Source: Pelagibacterales bacterium SAG-MED20
Lineage (GTDB): Bacteria; Pseudomonadota; Alphaproteobacteria; Pelagibacterales; Pelagibacteraceae
DNA: 34,589 bases
Assembly: GCA_014653975.1 (NCBI GenBank)
Contig: JACWDR010000006.1
Location: 1-34,589 of the forward strand
Direction of reading: 5' to 3'
Position numbers and translations under genes: made by a program
The notes under the pieces: model-generated
Seen by the model: the letters and a program-made list of their open reading frames with translations, nothing else
What the model was told of the DNA's origin: nothing
Databases searched by the model: none
In this document: positions 1 to 7,118 of the stretch, in pieces
Layout: every line of letters begins with the position of its first letter
How positions within the stretch are numbered: the stretch's first letter is position 1

Positions 1-83
1 TAGAATCGAAATTTTCTAAAGATTTAAGTGAAAGCACCTTTAATGAAATACGAGAGCTTAAAAAACAAAAAAACATCAATTAA
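1..83 (+). CDS. C-terminal tail of an upstream gene, probably DNA primase (partial)
   Basis: One frame is open from the window edge to a TAA at 81-83 and gives 26 residues rich in Lys and Glu (…FNEIRELKKQKNIN). No motif identifies it. The DnaG suggestion comes only from gene order, since dnaG often lies directly upstream of rpoD in alphaproteobacteria. The composition fits the helical C-terminal end of a DnaG protein but would fit many others. The 66 bases between this stop and the rpoD start hold no clear promoter, so rpoD may be read through from this gene. Confidence 0.35.
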   Translation, partial: ESKFSKDLSESTFNEIRELKKQKNIN

Positions 84-149
84 ACCATCCAAAAAAGACA
101 TGGATTTTTTTAAAATTGAGCTTATATAAGTCTTCTCAAATATATTATT

Positions 150-1985
150 GTGGAAAGAATAATTACTAAATCATTTGCTAGATTAATGGGTCGTGGAACC
201 CATAGAGGATTTATAACCTTTGATGAGTTAAATAAATCTTTAGGTAAAAGAAATCTTTCAAATGAAAATTTAGAACAAGCATTTATACATATTCTAAACG
301 AGAGTGTTGCTCTAGTAGAAAAAAAATCAGATTTTAAAGTTCTCAAAAAAAAAGATAGCTCATCCAAGGAAGAGGGAAAGACTATAGAGAAGAGTGATGA
401 CCCAATAAGAATGTATCTTAGAGAAATGGGTGGTGTTGAACTTCTGTCCCGTGAAGGTGAAATTGCAATTGCAAAAAGAATTGAAGCTGGAAAAGATGTG
501 ATGTTAATTGCATTAGCACAAAGTCCAGTTACTGCACAGCAATTTTTTGAATGGGATGAAAAACTCCAAAAAGATGAAATTCTAGTTAGAGAAATTATAG
601 ATATTGATACTAATTATATGGAAGATGAAAATACAGGCCCAAGTGCAAAACAAAGAAATTCAGGCGAAGTAGATAAAAACGAGGAGGGTTCTGTTGGAAC
701 TGATGACTCGGATGATGAATTTAATCCCACACTTGCTGCTATGGAAACAGAAATCAAACCTAAGGTTTTGAAAACAGTTAATACCCTTACTAAAGAATAT
801 GGAAAATTAATTAAATACCAAAAAGAAAAACTAGATTGCATCTTAAATTCAGTAAGTTTTTCTCCTTCAAAAGAAAAAGGGCATGAGAAAATTTTAGGTG
901 ACATTTTAGAAAATATAAAATCTTTACAACTATCCCCTTCAGTTTTGGAAGAATTAGTTCAAAAACACTATATAGAAAATAAAAAGATTATTTCGTTAGA
1001 GGGAAATCTTTTGAGATTAGCAATGGATCAGAAAATACCAAGAAATGAATTTATTAAATTTTATATAGGAAATGAAATTAATCCAAATCTTAAAAAATTT
1101 CTTGATACAAATATAATGTGGAAGCAATTTTTTGCAAAAAATAAGAACGAATTTAAAAATATTAGAGAACGTTTAATAGAAATAAGTCACAAACTAGGAA
1201 TTTCTGTCACTGATTTTAAAAAATTGGTTAGCAGAGTCCAAAAAGGTGAAAAAGAGTCAAGAATTGCAAAGAAAGAAATGGTTGAAGCCAATTTGAGATT
1301 AGTAATTTCTATTGCAAAAAAATATACTAACAGAGGACTGCAGTTCTTAGATCTTATTCAAGAAGGCAATATTGGTCTTATGAAGGCAGTAGATAAATTT
1401 GAATATAGAAGAGGGTATAAGTTTTCAACATATGCCACATGGTGGATTAGACAAGCCATAACAAGATCTATAGCTGACCAAGCAAGAACAATTAGGATTC
1501 CAGTTCATATGATTGAAACAATAAATAAAATAGTAAGAACTCAAAGGTTAATTTTAAGTGAATTTGGTAGAGAAGCAACTCCTGAAGAATTAGCAAAAAA
1601 ATTAAGAATGCCTTTAGATAAAGTCAGAAAAGTTCTTAAGATTTCTAAGGAACCTGTTTCATTAGAAAAGCCAGTTGGAGATGAAGAAGACAGCAGTTTA
1701 GGAGATTTTATTGAGGATACAAAAGCACTGGCTCCATTAGAGCAAGCAATTAAATCTAATTTAAGTGAAGCGACTACAAAAATTTTATCTACCTTAACAC
1801 CTAGAGAAGAAAGAGTTTTAAGAATGAGATTTGGTGTTGGTATGAATACTGATCATACACTTGAAGAAGTAGGTTTACAGTTTTCAGTAACAAGAGAACG
1901 TATTAGACAAATAGAAGCAAAAGCTCTCAGAAAACTAAAACATCCAAGCAGATCCAAGCAGTTAAAAAGCTTTTTAGAGAGTTAA
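150..1985 (+). CDS. rpoD: RNA polymerase housekeeping sigma factor RpoD (sigma-70)
   Basis: Primary sigma factor that directs RNA polymerase to promoters. The 611 residues show region 1.1 at the very N-terminus (about 5-55), region 1.2 from about residue 84 ([11 protein letters not shown]), a variable acidic non-conserved region (about 130-370), and region 2 from residue 376 ([51 protein letters not shown]), which binds core and the -10 element. Region 3 follows ([12 protein letters not shown]), and region 4.2 with its helix-turn-helix lies near 570-600 ([23 protein letters not shown]). The start is a GTG with no visible Shine-Dalgarno. The frame upstream is closed by TGA at 117-119 and holds no ATG, so GTG is the best choice; it leaves a region 1.1 a few residues shorter than in other alphaproteobacteria. 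A tRNA gene begins 9 bases after the stop. Confidence 0.97.
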   Translation: MERIITKSFARLMGRGTHRGFITFDELNKSLGKRNLSNENLEQAFIHILNESVALVEKKSDFKVLKKKDSSSKEEGKTIEKSDDPIRMYLREMGGVELLSREGEIAIAKRIEAGKDVMLIALAQSPVTAQQFFEWDEKLQKDEILVREIIDIDTNYMEDENTGPSAKQRNSGEVDKNEEGSVGTDDSDDEFNPTLAAMETEIKPKVLKTVNTLTKEYGKLIKYQKEKLDCILNSVSFSPSKEKGHEKILGDILENIKSLQLSPSVLEELVQKHYIENKKIISLEGNLLRLAMDQKIPRNEFIKFYIGNEINPNLKKFLDTNIMWKQFFAKNKNEFKNIRERLIEISHKLGISVTDFKKLVSRVQKGEKESRIAKKEMVEANLRLVISIAKKYTNRGLQFLDLIQEGNIGLMKAVDKFEYRRGYKFSTYATWWIRQAITRSIADQARTIRIPVHMIETINKIVRTQRLILSEFGREATPEELAKKLRMPLDKVRKVLKISKEPVSLEKPVGDEEDSSLGDFIEDTKALAPLEQAIKSNLSEATTKILSTLTPREERVLRMRFGVGMNTDHTLEEVGLQFSVTRERIRQIEAKALRKLKHPSRSKQLKSFLES

Positions 1986-1994
1986 AATCTCCAA

Positions 1995-2069
1995 GGGACT
2001 GTAGCTCAATAGTAGAGTACTGCATTGACATTGCAGGGGTAGTTGGAGCGTAACCAACCAGTCCCACCA
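1995..2069 (+). tRNA. tRNA-Val (anticodon GAC) with an atypical elbow
   Basis: A full cloverleaf folds. The 7-bp acceptor is GGGACTG (1995-2001) with CAGTCCC (2059-2065). The D stem is GCTC/GAGT. The 5-bp anticodon stem CTGCA/TGCAG carries loop TTGACAT with anticodon GAC at 2027-2029. There are five variable bases, and the 5-bp T stem is GTTGG/CCAAC. The discriminator is A2066 and CCA is encoded at 2067-2069. The anticodon would read GUC and GUU (valine). The T loop is AGCGTAA instead of the usual TTCRANN, and the D loop (AATAGTA) lacks the first of the two conserved G residues. It begins 9 bases after rpoD and may share its transcript. It could be a functional tRNA with an altered elbow or one that is decaying. 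Confidence 0.8.
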
Positions 2070-2091
2070 TTAGTGCTATTTTTTCCTTTGC

Positions 2092-2118
2092 TAGACATTG
2101 CTTGAATAATAATATAAT
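2092..2118 (+). promoter_or_regulatory. Possible promoter for the CAT-anticodon tRNA
   Basis: A perfect TATAAT lies at 2113-2118. The best -35 candidate is TAGACA at 2092-2097, with a rather short 15-base spacer. Transcription would begin near 2125, about ten bases before the tRNA at 2136. In such A/T-rich sequence a TATAAT can arise by chance, so this is tentative. Confidence 0.4.
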
Positions 2119-2135
2119 TAAAGCTTAATTCATAA

Positions 2136-2212
2136 GGGCCTGTAGCTCAGTTGGTTAGAGCAGTACACTCATAATGTATTGGTCCCAGGTTCGAGTCCTG
2201 GCGGGCCCACCA
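2136..2212 (+). tRNA. tRNA with anticodon CAT, probably tRNA-Ile2 (lysidine type), else elongator Met
   Basis: A canonical cloverleaf: acceptor GGGCCTG/CGGGCCC (one U·G pair), D arm GCTC-AGTTGGTTA-GAGC, anticodon stem GTACA/TGTAT with loop CTCATAA, a T arm with a normal TTCGAGT loop, discriminator A2209, and encoded CCA at 2210-2212. It is not the initiator, because positions 1 and 72 pair. CAT can mean elongator methionine or the minor isoleucine tRNA whose C34 is changed to lysidine by TilS. Acceptor pairs C4-G69 and C5-G68, known in E. coli to favour TilS recognition, are present and tip the balance to Ile2. The call is open. Confidence 0.9.
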
Positions 2213-2232
2213 ATAAAATTATTAATACGGAA

Positions 2233-2832
2233 TTATTGTTTTATAAATTGTTTTAAAGTATCAAAAAGAGCATTGATATCTCCTTCATTATTTTCAATTA
2301 TAGATGAAAACTCTTCTTTCTGTGTTCTAGCAAGACTCAACCCTTCAATAATAAGATCTCTTATTAGTGGGCTTTCAGGATTTTTAGTATAAATTCTCCA
2401 ATCAATTTTTACCTCTGGTCTCTGTTCTGTTGCAACAAGAATACTCGATACCATTGTATAATTTTTATTTAATATTTTCTTAGAATTAACTTGAATTTCT
2501 GGGTTTGAATATTCAGCCAGTCTACTAGCAAAGCTTTTTAAAAAATATCTTTCAAAAAGGATAGTATACTCTTTTTTTTGATCTTCAGTGATATTTTTTC
2601 TGTAAGAGCCCAGCGTGTAAAAGCCTATTCCATTAATATCTACAGTCTCTTTTGCAATACTCTTAAGTTTTTCTATTTTTTCCTCTTTAGAAAATTTATT
2701 ATTAAGAGCGTTAGAAGCTCTATTAACAGTTGATTGAACAAAAATATCTGGTTCTAACGAATAAGAGCTACTTATATTTGTTAAGCTAATAACTATAAAT
2801 AAAACAAATGTAAAAATTTTTTTTAATCGCAT
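2233..2832 (-). CDS. mlaC: MlaC-like periplasmic phospholipid-transfer protein
   Basis: Periplasmic carrier of the Mla pathway, which shuttles phospholipids between the outer-membrane MlaA complex and the inner-membrane MlaFEDB ABC transporter. The 199 residues begin with a cleavable signal peptide (MRLKKIFTFVLFIVISL…, likely cut after about residue 25). The mature part has family features: an early helical segment, GSYRKNITEDQKKEY, a V/I-K-I-D-W-R-I strand, and a C-terminal block with LIIEGLSLARTQKEEF and a final GDINALFDTLKQ helix. The length is normal. It lies 12 bases downstream of mlaA on the same strand and is probably co-transcribed; the transporter genes are not in the window. It ends 21 bases from the tRNA coming the other way. 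Confidence 0.88.
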   Translation of the reverse strand: MRLKKIFTFVLFIVISLTNISSSYSLEPDIFVQSTVNRASNALNNKFSKEEKIEKLKSIAKETVDINGIGFYTLGSYRKNITEDQKKEYTILFERYFLKSFASRLAEYSNPEIQVNSKKILNKNYTMVSSILVATEQRPEVKIDWRIYTKNPESPLIRDLIIEGLSLARTQKEEFSSIIENNEGDINALFDTLKQFIKQ

Positions 2833-2844
2833 TAATCTTTTGAT

Positions 2845-3636
2845 TTATTGGGTTTCTAATTCTTCCCAGTCACCTTCATACAGAACTTCAATATTTGGAT
2901 TTTTTTGCGTATTTGAAATTTTTCTTTGCCTATCCTGTAGATATAAACTTCTCACTGAAGCATAAAAATCAAGAGAATTTTTTTCTAAGTTTTCAAGAGA
3001 CTCTAAGTTTTTTGCTCTAAAATCTATTCCAGTTATAGTTTTTGTTAACATATAATCAGACTTGTCCAAATACTCATTATTACCATGAGTTGAAACATTA
3101 TAGTAAGGGTCTCCACCCATTATATTTACAAACGAACCAGCAGTATCCCTAATAGTTGATGGCCCTAGAACCGGTAACACCAAATAACAACCTGAGCCCA
3201 CTCCCCATACTCCAAGAGTTTGACCATAATCTTCTTTTTCATACTCAGAGAACCCCATTTTATTTGCCACATCAAATATCCCAAGAATCCCTATTGTAGT
3301 ATTTACAATAAATCTTCCAGTATTTACTCCTGCTGTTTTAAAATCTCCCTGTAAAACATTGTTTGGTATTGTTACAAGTGACGAAAGGTTAACAAGTACA
3401 TTGCTTGTTCCTGTTCTAACTGGTGATGGCAGACCTCTATAAGCTTTTGCAACTGGCTTAAAAATTACTTTATCCAGTCCTTGGTTTAATGCAAAAGTAG
3501 CCCTATTTAAATTTTCGAAACAGTCTTTAACATCAGTAGGATTTTTTTTAGAAAGATTATTTTGTCCATCTGTCCCAGCATTTACGTTCAATGTGAGCAT
3601 AAAAGTTACTAAAGATGTTATTAATATTTTTTTCAT
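2845..3636 (-). CDS. mlaA: MlaA/VacJ-family outer-membrane phospholipid-removal protein
   Basis: MlaA extracts mislocalised phospholipids from the outer leaflet of the outer membrane and passes them to MlaC. The 263 residues contain the family core: the ENLNRATFALNQGLD segment, PVAKAYRGLPSPVR, RFIVNTTIGILGIFDVA, the GQTLGVWGVGSGCYLVLP segment that contributes to the pore, and LGPSTIRDTAG. The N-terminus is a signal peptide (about 1-20) ending in NVNA-G. MlaA proteins are typically lipoproteins, but no Cys is found before residue 39, so there is no lipobox. The start cannot be moved upstream because an in-frame TAA lies three codons before it. It is the first gene of an mlaA-mlaC pair and is divergent from the amidase gene. 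Confidence 0.9.
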   Translation of the reverse strand: MKKILITSLVTFMLTLNVNAGTDGQNNLSKKNPTDVKDCFENLNRATFALNQGLDKVIFKPVAKAYRGLPSPVRTGTSNVLVNLSSLVTIPNNVLQGDFKTAGVNTGRFIVNTTIGILGIFDVANKMGFSEYEKEDYGQTLGVWGVGSGCYLVLPVLGPSTIRDTAGSFVNIMGGDPYYNVSTHGNNEYLDKSDYMLTKTITGIDFRAKNLESLENLEKNSLDFYASVRSLYLQDRQRKISNTQKNPNIEVLYEGDWEELETQ

Positions 3637-3705
3637 TATATGTTAATTATATAGTGTATATGGCACGAATGTAAATCGAGATTTAGCACTAAAAATGACT
3701 TAAAT
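3637..3705. promoter_or_regulatory. Divergent intergenic region between mlaA and the amidase gene
   Basis: These 69 bases lie between two divergent starts and must hold the start signals for both if they are not read through. The sequence is A/T-rich with several TATA-like hexamers near 3636-3660, but no -35/-10 pair stands out on either strand. The amidase ATG at 3706 has no clear Shine-Dalgarno. Confidence 0.4.
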
Positions 3706-4494
3706 ATGGCTACAAAAAAGAAAAAAAAACTACAACCTAAAATAGGCCTTAAAACAATATTAAATTATTCACCTAATTTTTATTCAACTAAAAGAAATAT
3801 TAAACAAATTAAATTTATTATTTTTCATTACACTGGAATGAAAAAAGAGTCAGCAGCAATCAAGAGACTTACTAGTATACAATCTGAGGTTAGTAGTCAT
3901 TATTTCATTAAATATAATGGTGAAATAATCAATTTAGTTCCAGACTTGTATACTGCATGGCATGCAGGCAGCTCTTATTGGAAAAATTTTAAATCTTTAA
4001 ATAAAAATTCTATTGGTATTGAAATAAGCAATCCAGGACATAATTTTAAATATAAAAAATTTACAAAAATGCAAATTAACTCCCTTTTAAAATTAAGTAA
4101 ATTTTTAATTAAAAAATATAAGATTAATTTAGAAAATATTTTAGGTCATTCAGATATTGCCCCTAATAGAAAAAAGGACCCAGGAGAGAAATTTCCTTGG
4201 AAATATTTAGCAAAGAATAAAATCGGTATTTGGCATAAACTTTCAAATAATGCATTAAAAAAAAATAGAATACTCAATATAGATGACGTAAGTAAAAAAC
4301 TTTTTTATAAAAACTTGTTCCAAATTGGCTATTCAAGAAACCTTCCCAAAAACACAGATAAAAACAAATATTTGAACTTTTTAGTTAAAGCTTTTCAAAG
4401 AAGGTTTAGACAAGAGTTGGTTAATGGCAAAATAGATAAAGAGTGTCTTCTTATTAGTGAAAATTTACTTAATAAATCTGATAAATTTTCTTGA
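3706..4494 (+). CDS. N-acetylmuramoyl-L-alanine amidase, AmiD/AmpD family (Amidase_2 plus PG-binding domain)
   Basis: Predicted zinc amidase that cuts the bond between MurNAc (or anhydro-MurNAc) and L-alanine of peptidoglycan fragments. The Amidase_2 fold spans about 30-170. Predicted zinc ligands are His41 in FHYTG, His148 in GHSDIAPNRKKDPG and Asp158; these match E. coli AmpD His34, His154 and Asp164 in spacing. VSSHYFI, AWHAG and GIEISNPG are further family blocks. A C-terminal segment (about 190-255, with AFQRRFRQ…GKID) looks like a peptidoglycan-binding domain as in AmiD. No signal peptide or lipobox is visible: the N-terminus is MATKKKKK. A cytoplasmic, AmpD-like recycling role therefore seems more likely than AmiD's periplasmic one. 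The next feature is rnpB. Confidence 0.88.
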   Translation: MATKKKKKLQPKIGLKTILNYSPNFYSTKRNIKQIKFIIFHYTGMKKESAAIKRLTSIQSEVSSHYFIKYNGEIINLVPDLYTAWHAGSSYWKNFKSLNKNSIGIEISNPGHNFKYKKFTKMQINSLLKLSKFLIKKYKINLENILGHSDIAPNRKKDPGEKFPWKYLAKNKIGIWHKLSNNALKKNRILNIDDVSKKLFYKNLFQIGYSRNLPKNTDKNKYLNFLVKAFQRRFRQELVNGKIDKECLLISENLLNKSDKFS

Positions 4495-4501
4495 AGTTTT
4501 A

Positions 4502-4519
4502 TACTTTAGTATTAAAGTA
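4502..4519 (+). other. Short perfect hairpin between the amidase gene and rnpB
   Basis: TACTTTA (4502-4508) and TAAAGTA (4513-4519) form a 7-bp stem with a 4-base loop, beginning 7 bases after the amidase stop. It is A/T-rich and is followed by CTTAGG rather than a run of T, so it is not a classical terminator. It overlaps the TATACT (4500-4505) that could serve as the rnpB -10 element. It may be an RNA 3' end, an operator, or chance. Confidence 0.3.
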
Positions 4520-4524
4520 CTTAG

Positions 4525-4880
4525 GCCAGATAAATGACTTATCGCTTTAATAATAATTAAAGAGGAAAGTCCGGGCTCCGCAAGGACACAGTGCCAGGTA
4601 ATACCTGGCGGGGGAAACCCTAGGGATAGTGCCACAGAAAATAAACCGCCATAACATGGCAAGGGTGAAAAGGTGTGGTAAGAGCGCACCGGTTCTATTG
4701 GTAACAATGAACGCTGGAAAACCCCACTGGGAGCAAGACTAAGTAGAGATGACATTGTTGAAAAAACTAAAAGCCGTCTTTGGCTAGTCATCAGGGTTAG
4801 TTGCTTGAGCTTAAGAGTGATCTTAAGCCTAGAGAAATGATAGGTTTAAATGACAGAACCCGGCTTATATTTTATCTGGC
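4525..4880 (+). ncRNA. rnpB: RNase P RNA (M1 RNA)
   Basis: Catalytic RNA that trims the 5' leader of tRNA precursors. The conserved core is clear: GAGGAAAGTCCGGGCTCC at 4562-4579 near the 5' side, AGAGCGCACCGG around 4681-4692 in the middle, and ACAGAACCCGGCTTA at 4853-4867 near the 3' end. The outer P1 helix fixes the limits: GCCAGATAAA at 4525-4534 pairs with TTTATCTGGC at 4871-4880. The length of about 356 bases and the architecture fit bacterial type A RNA. The exact ends of the mature RNA are inferred from P1. A TATACT at 4500-4505 is a possible -10 element. Confidence 0.95.
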
Positions 4881-5056
4881 AAACTTATTTATACAAAAAA
4901 TTCCTATAGTTTTTAAATATTCTAATTTTTCACTCATAATTCAATAATTTCTGGACATATTTATCTTTTATATATTGTGTTAACGAATTGACTTTCCAAC
5001 TTACATTAATAGTAAATTATTAGTTTAAACCCCTTAAAATACTCAAAATGAACGTA

Positions 5057-5085
5057 TTGACTATGAATTAAAATACCCATATTGT
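5057..5085 (+). promoter_or_regulatory. Probable sigma-70 promoter of the mraZ-ftsZ-dcw operon
   Basis: TTGACT at 5057-5062 and TATTGT at 5080-5085 are separated by 17 bases, a good -35/-10 pair. Transcription would begin near 5092, giving a 5' leader of about 35 bases before the mraZ ATG at 5128. The rest of the 247-base gap after rnpB (4881-5127) is A/T-rich. It holds another TTGACT at 4988-4993 without a convincing -10, and nothing else I can name. Confidence 0.6.
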
Positions 5086-5099
5086 CCCATATATTCCCA
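5076..5099 (-). promoter_or_regulatory. MraZ operator: three 10-bp-phased TGGGN boxes
   Basis: CCCA occurs at 5076-5079, 5086-5089 and 5096-5099, exactly one helical turn apart; read on the minus strand these are three TGGGN boxes with 5-base spacers. MraZ is known in E. coli and other bacteria to bind such TGGGN direct repeats in its own promoter. Here the boxes cover the predicted -10 and start site, so bound MraZ should repress the operon. The boxes lie on the minus strand relative to transcription. Confidence 0.75.
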
Positions 5100-5127
5100 A
5101 ATATGGAATTTATGAGATATAAAAAAT

Positions 5128-5595
5128 ATGTTTTTATCTACTTACGAGAACAGAATAGACAAAAAAGGAAGGGTGTCAGTGCCAGCTAGCTTTAGATCTC
5201 ACCTTTCCAACCTAGGTTACAATGGCGTAATCTGCTATCCTTCATTTAACAATCAGTCAATTGAGGCCTGTTCACAGGATAGAATTGAAAAACTATCAGC
5301 CAGCATAGACTCTTTAAATCCATTTGAAGAAAAAAGAGATTTTTTCTCAACATCTATCTTATCTGAAAGTATGAATTTACAATTTGATAGTGAAGGAAGA
5401 ATTTCACTTTCTATAAAATTATTAAAACATGCAAAAATTAAAAACAGCATGTTGTTTGTTGGTCAAGGTCAAACATTTCAAATATGGGAACCAACGGCTT
5501 TTGAAAAATTTAAGGTAAACGCACGAAAAAAAGCAAACTTAAATCGAGCAAGCCTTAAATGGGAAAAACATTTTAATAACAATGAGGGGAAATAA
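5128..5595 (+). CDS. mraZ: Transcriptional regulator MraZ
   Basis: DNA-binding protein of the AbrB-like fold that controls the division and cell-wall cluster. The 155 residues contain the two MraZ repeats. The first is [18 protein letters not shown] (about 6-23). The second is around 90-110 ([23 protein letters not shown]), where the D-x-x-G-R-I/V motif of each repeat makes the DNA contact. Length and position as first gene of the dcw cluster are typical. Three phased TGGGN boxes upstream suggest autoregulation. The stop is only two bases before the ftsZ ATG, and the end of the gene carries the strong ftsZ ribosome binding site, so the two are translated together. Unusually, the next gene is ftsZ rather than rsmH. 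Confidence 0.95.
   Translation: MFLSTYENRIDKKGRVSVPASFRSHLSNLGYNGVICYPSFNNQSIEACSQDRIEKLSASIDSLNPFEEKRDFFSTSILSESMNLQFDSEGRISLSIKLLKHAKIKNSMLFVGQGQTFQIWEPTAFEKFKVNARKKANLNRASLKWEKHFNNNEGK
5585..5589 (+). promoter_or_regulatory. Ribosome binding site of ftsZ
   Basis: AGGGG at 5585-5589 (within GAGGGG) lies 8 bases before the ftsZ ATG at 5598, inside the last codons of mraZ. Most genes in this window lack a clear Shine-Dalgarno, so this one suggests strong initiation of FtsZ. Confidence 0.6.
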
Positions 5596-5597
5596 AT

Positions 5598-7100
5598 ATG
5601 ACTATTAACTTTAAATCACCAGAAATAAAAGAATTACAACCAAGATTATTAGTATTGGGTGTAGGAGGCGCAGGTGGAAATGCAATTAATGAAATGATCG
5701 ATAATGGATTGCAAGGAGTAGAATTTGTCGCTGTTAATACAGATGCTCAAGACTTAAAATCAAGTAAAGCTAAAGCAAGAATCCAAATTGGATTAAATTT
5801 AACAAAAGGATTAGGAGCAGGAGCAAAAATTGATATTGGTCAAGCAGCTGCAGACGAATCTCTTAATGAAATTATTAATACATTACAGGGTGCAAATATG
5901 GTTTTTATTGCTGCAGGTATGGGTGGTGGAACTGGAACTGGAGCGGCACATGTAATTGCTAGAGCTGCAAAAGAACTAAATATTTTAACAGTTGGTGTTG
6001 TTACACTTCCTTTTTTATACGAAGGACCTTCAAGAATGCGAAGAGCACAACAAGGGCTTGAAGAATTAAGAAAACATGTTGATACTATTATTGTAATTCC
6101 AAATCAAAACTTATTTAAAATTGCAAACGAACAAACGACATTTGAAGAGTCTTTTAACCTTTCAAATAATGTTTTGATGCATGGCGTTCAGAGTGTAACA
6201 GACTTAATGGTAAGACCAGGTATAATCAATTTAGATTTTGCAGATGTTGAAACAGTAATGGCTTCAATGGGTAAAGCAATGATGGGTACAGGTGAGGCTG
6301 AAGGAGAAAATAGAGCCATGACTGCTGCAGAGATGGCAATTAGTAATCCTTTAATCGATGACTACACTTTAAAAGGAGCAAAAGGTTTATTGGTTAATAT
6401 TACAGGAGGTAAAGATCTTAAACTCTTTGAAGTTGACGAGGTGGTAAACAAAATAAGAGCAGAAGTTGATGCCGAAGCAGAAGTTATAATAGGTGCAATA
6501 ACTGATGCATCACTGGACGGTAAAATAAGAGTATCAATAGTTGCAACTTCTTTGGACGGGCAGCAACCAGAGGGAAAATCGGTAATAAATATGGTTCATA
6601 GAATACAAAATAGAAACCCAGGTTATTCTGATTTTGCAACAAATGGGTCAGCTCAGTCTTTCAATTTTTCAAGCAACACATCAACTCCAGTATCACATGG
6701 AGCAAATGCGTTAAAACTAGAAAATGAGATTATGACTGAAGCAGATACAAATACTGATTCACCAGAAATAATTGATGACCAAGCGGTAAAAGCTCATGAA
6801 GCTCAAGTAGAAAGTATTGTTGAAAATAATCAAGAAAATAATGATTATGAAAAATCTTTTTCAGAAGAGGTTCTTAGCCACATAAACAACCCTGTTGAAG
6901 AAATGGGTATAAGCGAAACCGAGTCTACTTCTAATGGATTAGAAAATTTTGGTGTTGAAGAAGAAACTGCGCCAGACTTATTTAGTTCTGATAGCGAAAG
7001 TGTAGAGCCTGAAGAGTTATTATCTACAGAAACCAATGAAGATATTTCTGAAGCTGATGATTTAGAAATTCCAGCATTTTTAAGAAGACAAAAAAATTAA
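5598..7100 (+). CDS. ftsZ: Cell division GTPase FtsZ
   Basis: Tubulin-like GTPase that forms the Z ring. The 500 residues begin the GTPase core with [13 protein letters not shown] (about 21-33). The tubulin signature [12 protein letters not shown] is at 106-117. Further blocks are [22 protein letters not shown] and NLDFADV with the T7-loop acidic residues. A long acidic, low-complexity linker (about 330-485) leads to the conserved C-terminal peptide [12 protein letters not shown] that binds FtsA and other partners. The length is in the normal range for alphaproteobacteria with long linkers. It lies between mraZ and rsmH, whereas in most bacteria it follows ftsA. There is no second ftsZ in the window, and ftsA (21385) is followed directly by lpxC. 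Confidence 0.98.
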   Translation: MTINFKSPEIKELQPRLLVLGVGGAGGNAINEMIDNGLQGVEFVAVNTDAQDLKSSKAKARIQIGLNLTKGLGAGAKIDIGQAAADESLNEIINTLQGANMVFIAAGMGGGTGTGAAHVIARAAKELNILTVGVVTLPFLYEGPSRMRRAQQGLEELRKHVDTIIVIPNQNLFKIANEQTTFEESFNLSNNVLMHGVQSVTDLMVRPGIINLDFADVETVMASMGKAMMGTGEAEGENRAMTAAEMAISNPLIDDYTLKGAKGLLVNITGGKDLKLFEVDEVVNKIRAEVDAEAEVIIGAITDASLDGKIRVSIVATSLDGQQPEGKSVINMVHRIQNRNPGYSDFATNGSAQSFNFSSNTSTPVSHGANALKLENEIMTEADTNTDSPEIIDDQAVKAHEAQVESIVENNQENNDYEKSFSEEVLSHINNPVEEMGISETESTSNGLENFGVEEETAPDLFSSDSESVEPEELLSTETNEDISEADDLEIPAFLRRQKN

Positions 7101-7118
7101 TGGTCTTTATAAAAATAA

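Noticed and set aside
100..129. Nine-codon ATG frame upstream of rpoD, possibly a frameshifted start of RpoD
   Set aside because: Restoring the frame would require a change after position 119, where there is no homopolymer; the GTG at 150 already gives an almost complete region 1.1.
614..904. Minus-strand open frame inside rpoD
   Set aside because: It lies in the variable acidic region of RpoD; its Ser/Phe-rich translation is the usual mirror of an acidic, A-rich coding strand.
2174..2392. Small plus-strand open frame over the second tRNA and the end of mlaC
   Set aside because: It starts inside the tRNA and runs antisense to mlaC.
4502..4519. Hairpin after the amidase gene as an intrinsic terminator
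   Set aside because: The stem is A/T-rich and is followed by CTTAGG, not a T run; kept only as an unexplained hairpin.
4465..4791. Open frame of about 108 codons on the minus strand across rnpB
   Set aside because: It is fully antisense to the RNase P RNA, whose conserved core explains the sequence; the peptide has no recognisable feature.
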